The notes under the pieces are model-generated. The model did not search any database and had not been told where the DNA came from. It saw nothing but the letters and a program-made list of their open reading frames with translations. Positions 37,568-46,738 of a DNA stretch of 64,000 nucleotides are shown piece by piece. The DNA lies in the NCBI GenBank assembly GCA_030447585.1, contig JAUJOO010000009.1, positions 5,334 through 69,333 on the forward strand. The letters run 5' to 3'. This DNA comes from Nocardioidaceae bacterium. GTDB lineage: Bacteria > Actinomycetota > Actinomycetes > Propionibacteriales > Nocardioidaceae. Numbering within the stretch: the first letter of the stretch is position 1; each line of letters opens with the position of its first letter. Both the position numbers and the translations under genes were made by a program.

Positions 37568-40013
37568 TCACCTGCCGGGTCTGCCTCCGACGGCGGCGAT
37601 CGGCTGCGAGGCCGGGTCTCCCGACCCGTCGCGACGCCCCGGCTCCGCAGGCAGATCGACGGGGGAGCCGCTGGCGGCCGCTGCCAGCACCGGCGTAGGG
37701 CCGGCGAACCCGGTGATCAATAGGTCCTCCCCGCGCAGGAAGCGGTGGCACCGCACTCCTGCTGTGGCCCGACCCTTAGCCGGGTACTCAGCGAAGCGGC
37801 TCACCTTCACACTGCCTGCCTCCGTACCTGGGAGCGCCGCGCTAGATCCGGAGACTGTGACGACCACGTTGTCCTCCCCGGGGTCGACGGCGCCGAAGAA
37901 GATCACCCGGCTCCCGGGGTTCAGTCGTACGCCGGCGATACCTCCACCCGAGCGGCCCTGGGGCCGCACACTCGAGGCGGGGAAGTGCAGCAGCTGAGCA
38001 TCGCTGGTGATGAACACGAACTCGTCGTCCGCGTGCCCGAGCTCCTGCGCGCCGACGACTTCGTCGCCGTCCTCGAGGCGGATGACGTGCCAGGAGTCCC
38101 GGCTGCCGAGGACCTCCGCCTGTACCCGCTTGACGACCCCACGCGCCGTGCCGAGCGCGAGCCCCAGGGACTCAGGCAGGAGCCCGGTGATGTTCACCAC
38201 CCGCTCTCGAGGCTCGAGAGCCACGAACTCGCTGAGCGGCGCGCCGCCCTGCAGATGCGGAGCGTTCGCGGTGGGCGGCAATGCCGGCAGGTCCAGCGCG
38301 CCGAGCTTGACCAGGCGACCAGCCGACGTGAGGACACCGATGGACCCTCGAGCGGTCGTGCGGGCCAGCCCGACCACGGTGTCGTGCTTGGCCCGTTGGC
38401 CGTCGCTGCCGAACGGCTCCTCGCCGACGGTGCGCGCAAGCAGCCCGGTGGACGACAGCAGGACACGGCACGGGTCGTCGGCAACCTCGAGGGGGACGGC
38501 GGAGGTGACGAGCTGCCCTGCCGACTCGAGCAGCACCGTCCGGCGAGGGGTGCCGTGCTGCTTGGCCACCTCGGCGAGCTCGTCGGTCACGACCGTGCGC
38601 AGCAGCGCATCGTCCTCGAGGACTGCCGTGAGCTGCTCGATGGTGCGCTCCAGCTCGATCTTCTCGGTCTCCAGCTCGAGCCTGGAGAACCTGGTGAGAC
38701 GACGCAGCGGCATGTCGAGGATGTACGTCGCCTGGATCTCGCTCAGCTCGAAGACGTCCATCAGTCGTCGGCGTGCCTGGTCAGGGTCCTCGCTCGACCG
38801 GATGAGCTGGATGACCTCGTCGATGTCGAGGATGGCGATGAGGAGGCCGTCGACAAGGTGGAGCCGGCTCTGCGCCTTGGTACGCCGGAAGGCGGACCGA
38901 CGGCGTACGACGTCGAACTTGTGATGCAGGTAGACGTCGAGGATCTCCCGGAGGCCGAGGGTGCGCGGCTGCCCGTCGACGAGCGCGACCGCGTTGATGG
39001 CGAAGGACTCCTCCATCGGTGTCTGACGGAAGAGCTGTTCGAGGATTGCTTCGGCGTTGAAGCCGTTCTTCACCTCGATGACAAGCTGCAGGCCCTTGGC
39101 GCGGTCGGTGAGGTCCTTGACGTCGGCGATGCCGTGCAGCTTCTTGGTCTGGACGAGCGCCTTGATGCGTTCGATCACGCGCTCCGGCCCGACGTTGTAG
39201 GGCAGCTCCGTGACCACGATGCCTTTTCGTCGCGGCGTAACACTCTCGACGCGGGCACTTGCCCGCATCCGGAAGGAGCCGCGGCCTGACTCGTATGCGT
39301 CTCGGACCCCGTCAAGGCCCACGATCTTGCCACCCGTAGGCAGGTCGGGCCCGGGGATGAACCGCATCAGGTCGTCGAGGGTCGCCTCGGGATGGGTGAT
39401 GAGGTGGCGTAGCGCCTGCACGACCTCGATGAGGTTGTGCGGAGCCAGGTTGGTGGCCATCCCCACAGCGATGCCGGAGGCGCCGTTGACCAGGAGGTTG
39501 GGGAAGGCCGCCGGTAGCACCGCCGGCTCGAGCTCGCGGCTGTCGTAGTTGGGCTTGAAGTCGACCGTCTCCTCGTCGATGCCTGCCGTCATCAGCAGCG
39601 CGGCAGGCGCCATCCGGCATTCGGAGTAGCGCATCGCGGCCGGCGGGTCGTCGGGAGAGCCGAAGTTCCCGTGCCCGTCGATCAACGGCAGCCGCATCGA
39701 CCAGGGCTGCACCATGCGCACGAGGGCGTCGTAGATCGCCGTGTCTCCGTGCGGATGGAGCCGGCCCATCACCTCGCCCACGACACGTGCGCTCTTGACG
39801 TGGCCGCGGTCCGGGCGCACGCCCATGTCGTTCATCGTGTAGAGGATGCGGCGCTGCACTGGCTTCAGGCCGTCACGGGCGTCCGGCAGCGCACGCGAGT
39901 AGATCACCGAGTAGGCGTACTCGAGGTAGCTCGAGCGCATCTCGTCTTGGACGTCGATGTCGACGATGTGCTCGTCGAAGTCATCGGGGATGGTGTTGGT
40001 TCGGCGGGCCATG
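37568..40013 (-). CDS. parC: DNA topoisomerase IV subunit A
   Basis: [75 protein letters not shown]. Confidence 0.93.
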
Positions 40014-40168
40014 GGCTCTGGGGTATCTCCTGCTCGACGGGGCAGGCCCATTGTCTCCGGTGGCGCCGACGCCGTGGCAGAGGCTCGCCCAGGGTGACGC
40101 GGCGAGTCAGGTCGAGCGGTCCGGAACCGGTTTGGGTACGTCGATCGCACCCGGCATACTCGCCGGCT

Positions 40169-40678
40169 ATGAGCCTTCCCTTTCCGTCGCCCACGGAGCC
40201 CATCGGCTCTCGCGCCGAGGTGTTCCTCGGCTACCTCGACTACTTCCGGTCGGTGGTCGCCGACAAGCTGGGCGGCCTGTCCGAGGATGACCTCCGCCAG
40301 AGTCGGCTGGTCTCGGGCTGGGCACCGCTGGAGCTTGTCAAACACCTGACGTACGTCGAGCTGCGCTGGCTCGAGTGGGGGTTCGAGGGCCGCGAGGTGG
40401 CCGACCCGTGGGGCGACCACCGGGACGGACGCTGGTACGTCGGACCGGACGAGACACCCGACGACCTGCTCGAAGCGCTCGACGCCCAGGCGGCGCGCTC
40501 GAGGACGGTCGTCGAGTCACATGCCCTCGACGAGGTGGGCCGTCCGGGGGAGCGCTGGGCCGGTGGCGAGCCTGCCACGCTGGAGCGGGTCCTGTTCCAC
40601 CTGCTCCAGGAGTACGCCCGCCACATCGGCCACCTCGACATCGTCCGCGAGCTTATCGACGGCGAGGTCGGCGAGTAG
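40169..40678 (+). CDS. DinB-fold/DUF664 family protein
   Basis: LSGWAPLELVKHLTYVELRWLEWGF-type motif; RVLFHLLQEYARHIGHLDIVRELIDG. Confidence 0.85.
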   Translation: MSLPFPSPTEPIGSRAEVFLGYLDYFRSVVADKLGGLSEDDLRQSRLVSGWAPLELVKHLTYVELRWLEWGFEGREVADPWGDHRDGRWYVGPDETPDDLLEALDAQAARSRTVVESHALDEVGRPGERWAGGEPATLERVLFHLLQEYARHIGHLDIVRELIDGEVGE

Positions 40679-40928
40679 ACGTCTAAGACGGGCGCTGCTC
40701 GGCGCGACGAGTCTCACTGTGACGCAGCGTCCGCCGGTTTGGCGCAGAAGCGGTCCGACCGAGCGGTGGGTTGCCCCCGACTGCGCCAACCCATTGTTTC
40801 GCGCGACGTGGCGCACTACGACGGCTTCCAGGCCCTATGCCGGACTACGGCCACCGTAGCGGAGCGGCTCGGCGTCGTACCCGAGGGCATCAACGGCGAG
40901 GTCGGCAATTCAGGCTCGACCAGCGAGT

Positions 40929-41789
40929 TCAGTCAGGGACAAAGTGACGCAGCAGCTCGTCGGCGAGGTCATCGGCGGCCTCCTCCGCCATGTGGTGGTC
41001 GGACTCGATGCCGTGACCTCGCACGTCGGCTGCCCAAGCGCGCCAGACATCCAAGGGGTCGCCGTACAGCTCCTCCAGGTCGTCGCGCGTCGACCAGAGG
41101 ACGAGCAAGGGGCACGCGAGTCGGCGACCGTCCTCTCGGTCCTGCGTGTCGTGCTCACGGTCGACTACTAGGCCGGCCCGGTAGTCCTCCAGCATCGCGT
41201 GGACGGTTTGGGGGTTACGCGTCGCAGCCCTGAACTCGGCATACGCCTCCTCACCCATCGCCCCAGGGGTGCCGCGGTACCAGGAGTCGGGGTCGGCGTT
41301 GATGACGCGTTCGGGCGTCTCGGGCGTAGCGAAGAACCAGTGCCACCACAGTCGCGCGAACTTCGCGTCGCAACGTTCGAGTGCCTCGATGATCGGGACG
41401 CTGTCGAGCAGCGCCAGCCGGGTGACCACCTCTGGGTGGTCCATGGCCAGCCGGAACGCGACGTAGCTGCCCCGGTCGTGACCGGCGACCATGAACGCCT
41501 CATGGCCCAGGATTTTCATCAGACTCAGCATGTCGCGGGCCATGGCGCGTTTGGAGTACGGCGCATGGTCGGGGGTCGTCGGCGGCTTGGACGACTGGCC
41601 ATAGCCGCGCAGGTCCGGCACGACGACCGTCAGCCCGGCGTTCAGGAGGCGGCCAGCGACGCGGTGCCAGGTGGCTCCTGTCCGCGGATGGCCGTGCAGC
41701 AACAACACAGCAGGCCCTGAGCCGCCGTGCCGGACGTGCAGCACGACCTCACCGACATCGACCTGCTCCGTGGTGAACCCTTCGAACAT
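40929..41789 (-). CDS. alpha/beta hydrolase (haloacetate dehalogenase-like)
   Basis: LLLHGHPRTGATWHRVAGRLLNAGLTVVVPDLRGYGQSSKP...VAGHDRGSYVAFRLAMDHP. Confidence 0.85.
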   Translation of the reverse strand: MFEGFTTEQVDVGEVVLHVRHGGSGPAVLLLHGHPRTGATWHRVAGRLLNAGLTVVVPDLRGYGQSSKPPTTPDHAPYSKRAMARDMLSLMKILGHEAFMVAGHDRGSYVAFRLAMDHPEVVTRLALLDSVPIIEALERCDAKFARLWWHWFFATPETPERVINADPDSWYRGTPGAMGEEAYAEFRAATRNPQTVHAMLEDYRAGLVVDREHDTQDREDGRRLACPLLVLWSTRDDLEELYGDPLDVWRAWAADVRGHGIESDHHMAEEAADDLADELLRHFVPD

Positions 41790-41838
41790 GGCCCCGCCTC
41801 TGTCCTCTCGCAGTGACATCACATTGTCGGCCAGGTGG

Positions 41839-41914
41839 ACATCGCAAACCCATGCTCTGCATCGCAGGTTTGCGATGTTCACAGTCCAAATGGACTGTCT
41901 ACATCGCAAACCCA
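41839..41914. promoter_or_regulatory. putative operator array upstream of alpha/beta hydrolase gene
   Basis: acatcgcaaaccca at 41839 and 41901, inverted core ggtttgcgatgt at 41867, and perfect inverted repeat acagtcc-aaat-ggactgt at 41881-41898. Confidence 0.6.
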
Positions 41915-41952
41915 CCCCTCCCAGTCACGTCGTATCGCGGTGCGGAGGGGCC

Positions 41953-43668
41953 CTAGGACCTGAGGTCGGGGAAGTCGTCCTCAGTGAAGGCCGCCTCACC
42001 CCGCTCGCCCGACTCCACCCGGGCCGCCTCCTCCGTCCTGAGCTCGACGCGGCGGATCTTGCCGGTGATCGTCTTCGGCAGGTCGGCGAACTCGATCCGT
42101 CGCACCCGCTTGTACGGCGCTAGGTGCTCGCGCGCGAAGCGCAAGATGTCGAGCGCGGTACTCGCCGTCGGCGCATGCCCGGCGGTCAGCGTCACGAACG
42201 CCTTCGGCACCGCAAGCCGCACCGGGTCGGGTGAGGGCACGACGGCCGCCTCCGCGACGGCGGGGTGCTCGATCAACACGCTCTCCAGCTCGAAGGGGCT
42301 GATCCGGTAGTCGCTCGCCTTGAAGACGTCATCCGCCCGCCCGACATAGGTGATGTAGCCGTCCCCGTCGAGCGAGGCGACGTCGCCGGTGCGGTAGAAG
42401 CCGCCCCGCATGACCTCGGCCGTGAGCTCCGTGTCGTCGCGGTAGCCGCTCATCAGCCCGAGCGGCCGCCTGGCCAACTCGAGGCAGATCTCGCCGTCGG
42501 TGCCGACCTCATCCGTCACCGGGTCGACCAGCGCCACCGTGTAGCCTGGCAGCGGCCGGCCCATCGACCCGAGCTTGACCTGCTGGCCCGGCGGGTTCCC
42601 GATCTGCGCGGTCGTCTCCGTCTGACCGTAACCGTCTCGCACCGTCAGCCCCCAGGCCCGCTGGATCTGCACGATCACGTCAGGGTTGAGCGGCTCGCCC
42701 GCTCCCACACATTCGCGAAGAGACATCCGGCGGCTGCCGAGGTCAGCCTGCGTGATCATCCGCCACACCGTCGGCGGGGCGCAGAACGTCGTCACGCCCA
42801 CCCGCTCCATCACGTCGAGCAGGCCGTTCGCGTCGAAACGCGCGTAGTTGTAGACCACGACGGTCGCTCCGGCGTTCCAGGGTGCGAAGAAGCACGACCA
42901 GGCGTGCTTGGCCCACCCAGGCGACGAAATGTTGAGGTGCAGGTCCCCGGGCTGAAGCCCTATCCAGTACATGGTGGACAGATGCCCGAGGGGGTATGAC
43001 GTCTGGGTGTGCTCGACCAGCTTCGGAGTCGCCGTCGTGCCCGAGGTGAAGTAGAGCAGCATCGGGTCGTCGGCAGCCGTGCCACCACCCACATAGGGGA
43101 CGACGCCCTCGGCGACCGCGTCGTCGTACGACAGCCATCCATCCACGGTCCCCACACAGACACGCACGAGCGAAGCCGTCTCAGGCCCGAACTTGGCGGT
43201 GTCCGCAGCGTCGGCAACGACGGCTCGCACCTGCCCGCGGGCCAACCTGTCGGGGAGGTCAGCGACCGACAGCAGCGTCGTGGCAGGGATAATCACTGCG
43301 CCGAGCCGGATGCAGCCAAGCATCGCCACCCACAACGCCTCGCAGTTGCCGAGCAGCAAGAGCACCCGATCGCCGACGCCGACTCCCGCGTCGCGCAGGT
43401 AGCTCGCGAACCGTTGCGAGAGCGCCGAGACTTCCGCGAACGTCAAAGTAGTCTCGGTGCCGTCCTCCTCGATGATCCACAATGCTCGCGCCGACCCGTG
43501 CTCCGCTGCCAGCACGTCGATCCAGTCGGTCGCATAGTTGAAGGAAGCGAGCTCCGGCCATCGGAACAGCTGACGTGCTGTCGGGTAGTCCTCTCGGTGC
43601 GCCTGCAACAGGTCACACGCCGCGCGGAAGGCACTCGTCGCATTGGTCACGGCATCAGCGTTCGCCAT
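41953..43668 (-). CDS. AMP-binding acyl-CoA synthetase
   Basis: LLYFTSGTTATPKLVEHTQTSYPLG...DGYGQTETTAQIGNP...YRTGDVASLDGDGYITYVGRADDVFKASDYRISPFELE. Confidence 0.9.
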   Translation of the reverse strand: MANADAVTNATSAFRAACDLLQAHREDYPTARQLFRWPELASFNYATDWIDVLAAEHGSARALWIIEEDGTETTLTFAEVSALSQRFASYLRDAGVGVGDRVLLLLGNCEALWVAMLGCIRLGAVIIPATTLLSVADLPDRLARGQVRAVVADAADTAKFGPETASLVRVCVGTVDGWLSYDDAVAEGVVPYVGGGTAADDPMLLYFTSGTTATPKLVEHTQTSYPLGHLSTMYWIGLQPGDLHLNISSPGWAKHAWSCFFAPWNAGATVVVYNYARFDANGLLDVMERVGVTTFCAPPTVWRMITQADLGSRRMSLRECVGAGEPLNPDVIVQIQRAWGLTVRDGYGQTETTAQIGNPPGQQVKLGSMGRPLPGYTVALVDPVTDEVGTDGEICLELARRPLGLMSGYRDDTELTAEVMRGGFYRTGDVASLDGDGYITYVGRADDVFKASDYRISPFELESVLIEHPAVAEAAVVPSPDPVRLAVPKAFVTLTAGHAPTASTALDILRFAREHLAPYKRVRRIEFADLPKTITGKIRRVELRTEEAARVESGERGEAAFTEDDFPDLRS

Positions 43669-43806
43669 CCAGCGCTCCTTGCCGGGTCGTCTGATCCTGA
43701 CATTGTCCCCGTCTGGCATCGAAGCCGGTAGTTCCGCGCCGCGGCCACGAGTAGCGAGCCCCCAGCTACCCGAAGCACAAGCAGAAGGGCCGCTACCGTC
43801 CCGGTC

Positions 43807-44109
43807 GGGGGAACTGGCTACGCAAGAGGACGTCCCAGCCGGCGAGGCTGTAGCCGGCGTTGTTGACCACTACGCCGACGGCGCCCTCGGCCTCCTGGAC
43901 GTGCTCGCCGCGGTCTGCATGGAGGTCTCGTCGGTGACGTCGAGCGGGAGTGTGCGACATCCCATCGCCGCCAGATCGTCCAAAGTCTCGGTGCGGCGTG
44001 CGGTGGCGTAGACGGTCCAGCCGGTGTGCTCAAGGTGTCGGCAGTGGCGCGTCCGATCCCCCGACGAGCAGCCGGTGACGAGAACGGCCTTCGAGGGCAA
44101 GGGCGACAT
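43807..44109 (-). pseudogene. truncated short-chain dehydrogenase/reductase
   Basis: MSPLPSKAVLVTGCSSG... GWTVYATARRTETLDDLAAMGCRTLPLDVTDETSMQTA, then EHVQEAEGAVGVVVNNAGYSLAG in another frame; C-terminal half absent. Confidence 0.65.
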
Positions 44110-44190
44110 GAAACGTCAGCGTACGCAGCCTGCCGGTCGGCTGATGGTGAGGCGACGGTGCGGTCGCGGCCCGCATGCGAGGATGTGGCC

Positions 44191-44793
44191 ATGCGCAACG
44201 TCAGCCTCAAGGACCGGGCCAGCGACCTCAGAGCCGCTATCAACCGGGTGGGCTACTACCCGTCTGTCGTGGGTGAGGCTGTCGAGTCAGCCGTCGCAGG
44301 CGAGTCAGTGCTCAGCTTCGTCATCCACCACGAGCCGACATTCGACCACGACGAGGTGCGACGCCACGTCACCGTGCTGGTCCTCACTGCCTCGCGGCTG
44401 CTCGTGGCGCACACCGACGAGCACCCGCCCGACGACCTGCTCCCGGCGCCGTACGCCTCGACGACCACCGAGGCCGTGCCGCTGAGTCGGATCGGGAGCG
44501 TGTCGGTGACGCGGATGGTGGCGAACCCGGCTGCACAGTCAGGCCCGGCCCCCGGAGAAGGCGTCGCGGAGGCCGTGCTCACCGTCGGCTGGGGCGCAGT
44601 GCAACGGGTAGACATCGAGCCCGCCGGCTGCCCCGACCCCGACTGCGAGGCGGACCACGGCTACAGCGGAGTGCTGACCGCCGAGGACTTCGCTGTCAGG
44701 ATCAGCTCGAGCGCCGAGGGCTCGGAGGCGGTGGAGGCGTTGCTTGAGTTCGCTCGGGCACTCAGCGCCGCGACCGTTACCGTGACCGCCTGA
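44191..44793 (+). CDS. DUF5998 family protein
   Basis: MRNVSLKDRASDLRAAINRVGYYPSVVGEAVESAVAGESVLSFVIHHEPTFDHDEVRRHVTVLVLT. Confidence 0.82.
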   Translation: MRNVSLKDRASDLRAAINRVGYYPSVVGEAVESAVAGESVLSFVIHHEPTFDHDEVRRHVTVLVLTASRLLVAHTDEHPPDDLLPAPYASTTTEAVPLSRIGSVSVTRMVANPAAQSGPAPGEGVAEAVLTVGWGAVQRVDIEPAGCPDPDCEADHGYSGVLTAEDFAVRISSSAEGSEAVEALLEFARALSAATVTVTA

Positions 44794-44795
44794 CG

Positions 44796-45926
44796 GTGGG
44801 CGGTGACGTTGCGGTTCTGCCGCACTACTTTTCGCGCTCACTCGTCGACGTCCTACCCTCCGTCGTCTCGGCGGTCGGGGCTGCCGGCTGGGACAACCCG
44901 CTCGGCCTGGCGCCGGCTGAGTCGTACGTCGTGTTGCTCATCGACGGGCTCGGGTGGAACCTGCTTCGCGCCAACCCTGACGAGGCGCCCTACCTCAACT
45001 CGCTCGCGGACGGGTACGAGCCGATCACGTCTGGAGTGCCGTCAACGACGGCCACGAGTCTCACCAGCCTGGGGACGGGGTTGCCTCCCGGTGGGCACGG
45101 CGTTGTCGGCTTCACCTCGCGGATCCCGGGCACTGACCGGCTGCTCGACGCTTTGCGCTGGGACCACAGGGTGGATCCACGGGTGTGGCAACCGCACGAG
45201 ACCGTCTTCGCGCGCGCCAGACGAGACGGGGTGGCGGCGAGCGTCGTCAGCGAGCGCGCCTTCGAAGGCTCTGGTCTGACCGAGGCCAGCCAGCGAGGAG
45301 CGGCTTTCGTCGGCGCCGACACAGTCGAGGAGCGCATCTCTGGAGCGGTTGCCGCATCTGCTGATGTTCCGTCGTTGACCTATGTGTACGTCGGAGAGCT
45401 CGACGCAACCGGTCACCGGCTCGGCTCCTCGTCGTGGGGTTGGAGACGGCAGCTGGCGATCGCCGACTCCTTCGCCGCCCGGCTGCGAGAGGCGTTACCC
45501 GCCCGCTGTGCGCTGGTGGTGACAGCAGACCACGGCATGGTCGACGTCGCCCTCGAGGACCGGCTGGACGTCGATGACGAGCCCGAGCTGCTCGACGGCA
45601 TCAGCGTTTTCGGAGGCGAGGCCCGGTTCAGGCACCTGTACTGCCAGGGCGGCGCTGTCGACGACGTGGCTGCTCGTTGGCGGGAAAGGCTCGGCGCCGA
45701 CGCGTGGGTGGTCACAAGGGACGAGGCGGTGGGGGAGGGCTGGTTCGGCTCTGTCGACTCGGCGGTGCGTCCGCGCCTCGGCGATGTGATCGTCGCCAGC
45801 GGGCTTGGCACGGCCATCGTCTCCACGAGTCGGTTCTGGCACGAGACCAAGCTCGTCGGGTTCCACGGTTCCCTCACCGCAGACGAGATGTTCGTCCCCC
45901 TCCTGGTCGACGCGCGCGCCGGGTAA
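44796..45926 (+). CDS. alkaline phosphatase family protein (nucleotide pyrophosphatase-like)
   Basis: VVLLIDGLGWNLLRAN...SGVPSTTATSLTSLGTGLPPGGHGVVGF...VTADHGMVDV. Confidence 0.88.
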   Translation: MGGDVAVLPHYFSRSLVDVLPSVVSAVGAAGWDNPLGLAPAESYVVLLIDGLGWNLLRANPDEAPYLNSLADGYEPITSGVPSTTATSLTSLGTGLPPGGHGVVGFTSRIPGTDRLLDALRWDHRVDPRVWQPHETVFARARRDGVAASVVSERAFEGSGLTEASQRGAAFVGADTVEERISGAVAASADVPSLTYVYVGELDATGHRLGSSSWGWRRQLAIADSFAARLREALPARCALVVTADHGMVDVALEDRLDVDDEPELLDGISVFGGEARFRHLYCQGGAVDDVAARWRERLGADAWVVTRDEAVGEGWFGSVDSAVRPRLGDVIVASGLGTAIVSTSRFWHETKLVGFHGSLTADEMFVPLLVDARAG

Positions 45927-45967
45927 GCCCCGATCCCCGATCGACGTAGCGGCAGTCAGTCCGACTC

Positions 45968-46630
45968 TCAGAACGGCAGCACGGCCGGTGACATGGCCGC
46001 CGCCTTGGCGCGGGACGCCGTCATCCTGCGCCGGTGGTGTTGGCGGCAGAGAACCTCGTAGCCGACAACTGGTGTTGGCTTGTCGGGTTCGTCAACCGGG
46101 TCGTCGACGTCCCCGACCACAATGACCTCGCCTTCGACCACCATCTCGCCGTTCTCGGTCCTGGCGTTGTGGGTGGCCCGCTCACCGCACCAGCACAACG
46201 CCTCCATCTGCAAAGGGTGAACCCGGTCGGCCAGCTCGACGAGCCGCGAGGACGCGGGAAACAGACGCGTCCGGAAGTCCGTCAGGATGCCGAATGCGAA
46301 GACGTCGATCTGCAGCTCGTCGACAAGTCTGGCGAGCTGGTCGACGTGGTCGGCGGTGTAGAACTGGGCTTCATCGCAGATCAGGTAGTCGATCCGCCCA
46401 CCGCCGGTGAGGCTGTCGACGACGAAACGCCAGAAGTGGAAGTCGTTGGTCACCTCGATCGCGTGCACGGTGAGACCGAGCCGGCTGGACAGGCGCGCCT
46501 CACCGGCGCGGTCGAGGCTGGTGAAGATCCGGCCCACGCGTCCACGCGCCTTGTGGTTGTGGTCCATCTGCAGTGCGAGAGTGCTCTTGCCACAGTCCAT
46601 GGTGCCGGTGAAAAACTGGAGTTCAGCCAC
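45968..46630 (-). CDS. tdk: thymidine kinase
   Basis: MAELQFFTGTMDCGKSTLALQMDHNHKARGRVGRIFTSLDRAGEARLSSRLG...DYLICDEAQFYT. Confidence 0.92.
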   Translation of the reverse strand: MAELQFFTGTMDCGKSTLALQMDHNHKARGRVGRIFTSLDRAGEARLSSRLGLTVHAIEVTNDFHFWRFVVDSLTGGGRIDYLICDEAQFYTADHVDQLARLVDELQIDVFAFGILTDFRTRLFPASSRLVELADRVHPLQMEALCWCGERATHNARTENGEMVVEGEVIVVGDVDDPVDEPDKPTPVVGYEVLCRQHHRRRMTASRAKAAAMSPAVLPF

Positions 46631-46738
46631 GGATGACGATCATGCCATCCGCCGCATAGCGGAACGATCCGAGGTGGCCAGGACTCCCGCCACAGTCGGA
46701 TCGTTCGCCCCAGGGGAGCGTGGCAGCGGTCCCACGCC

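Noticed and set aside
37745-39289. 514-aa plus-strand ORF opposite parC
   Set aside because: Antisense to ParC; no protein-family signal.
40739-40928. Short ORF after the DinB-fold gene (MAQKRSDRAVGCPRLRQP...)
   Set aside because: No family resemblance; likely intergenic or very degraded sequence.
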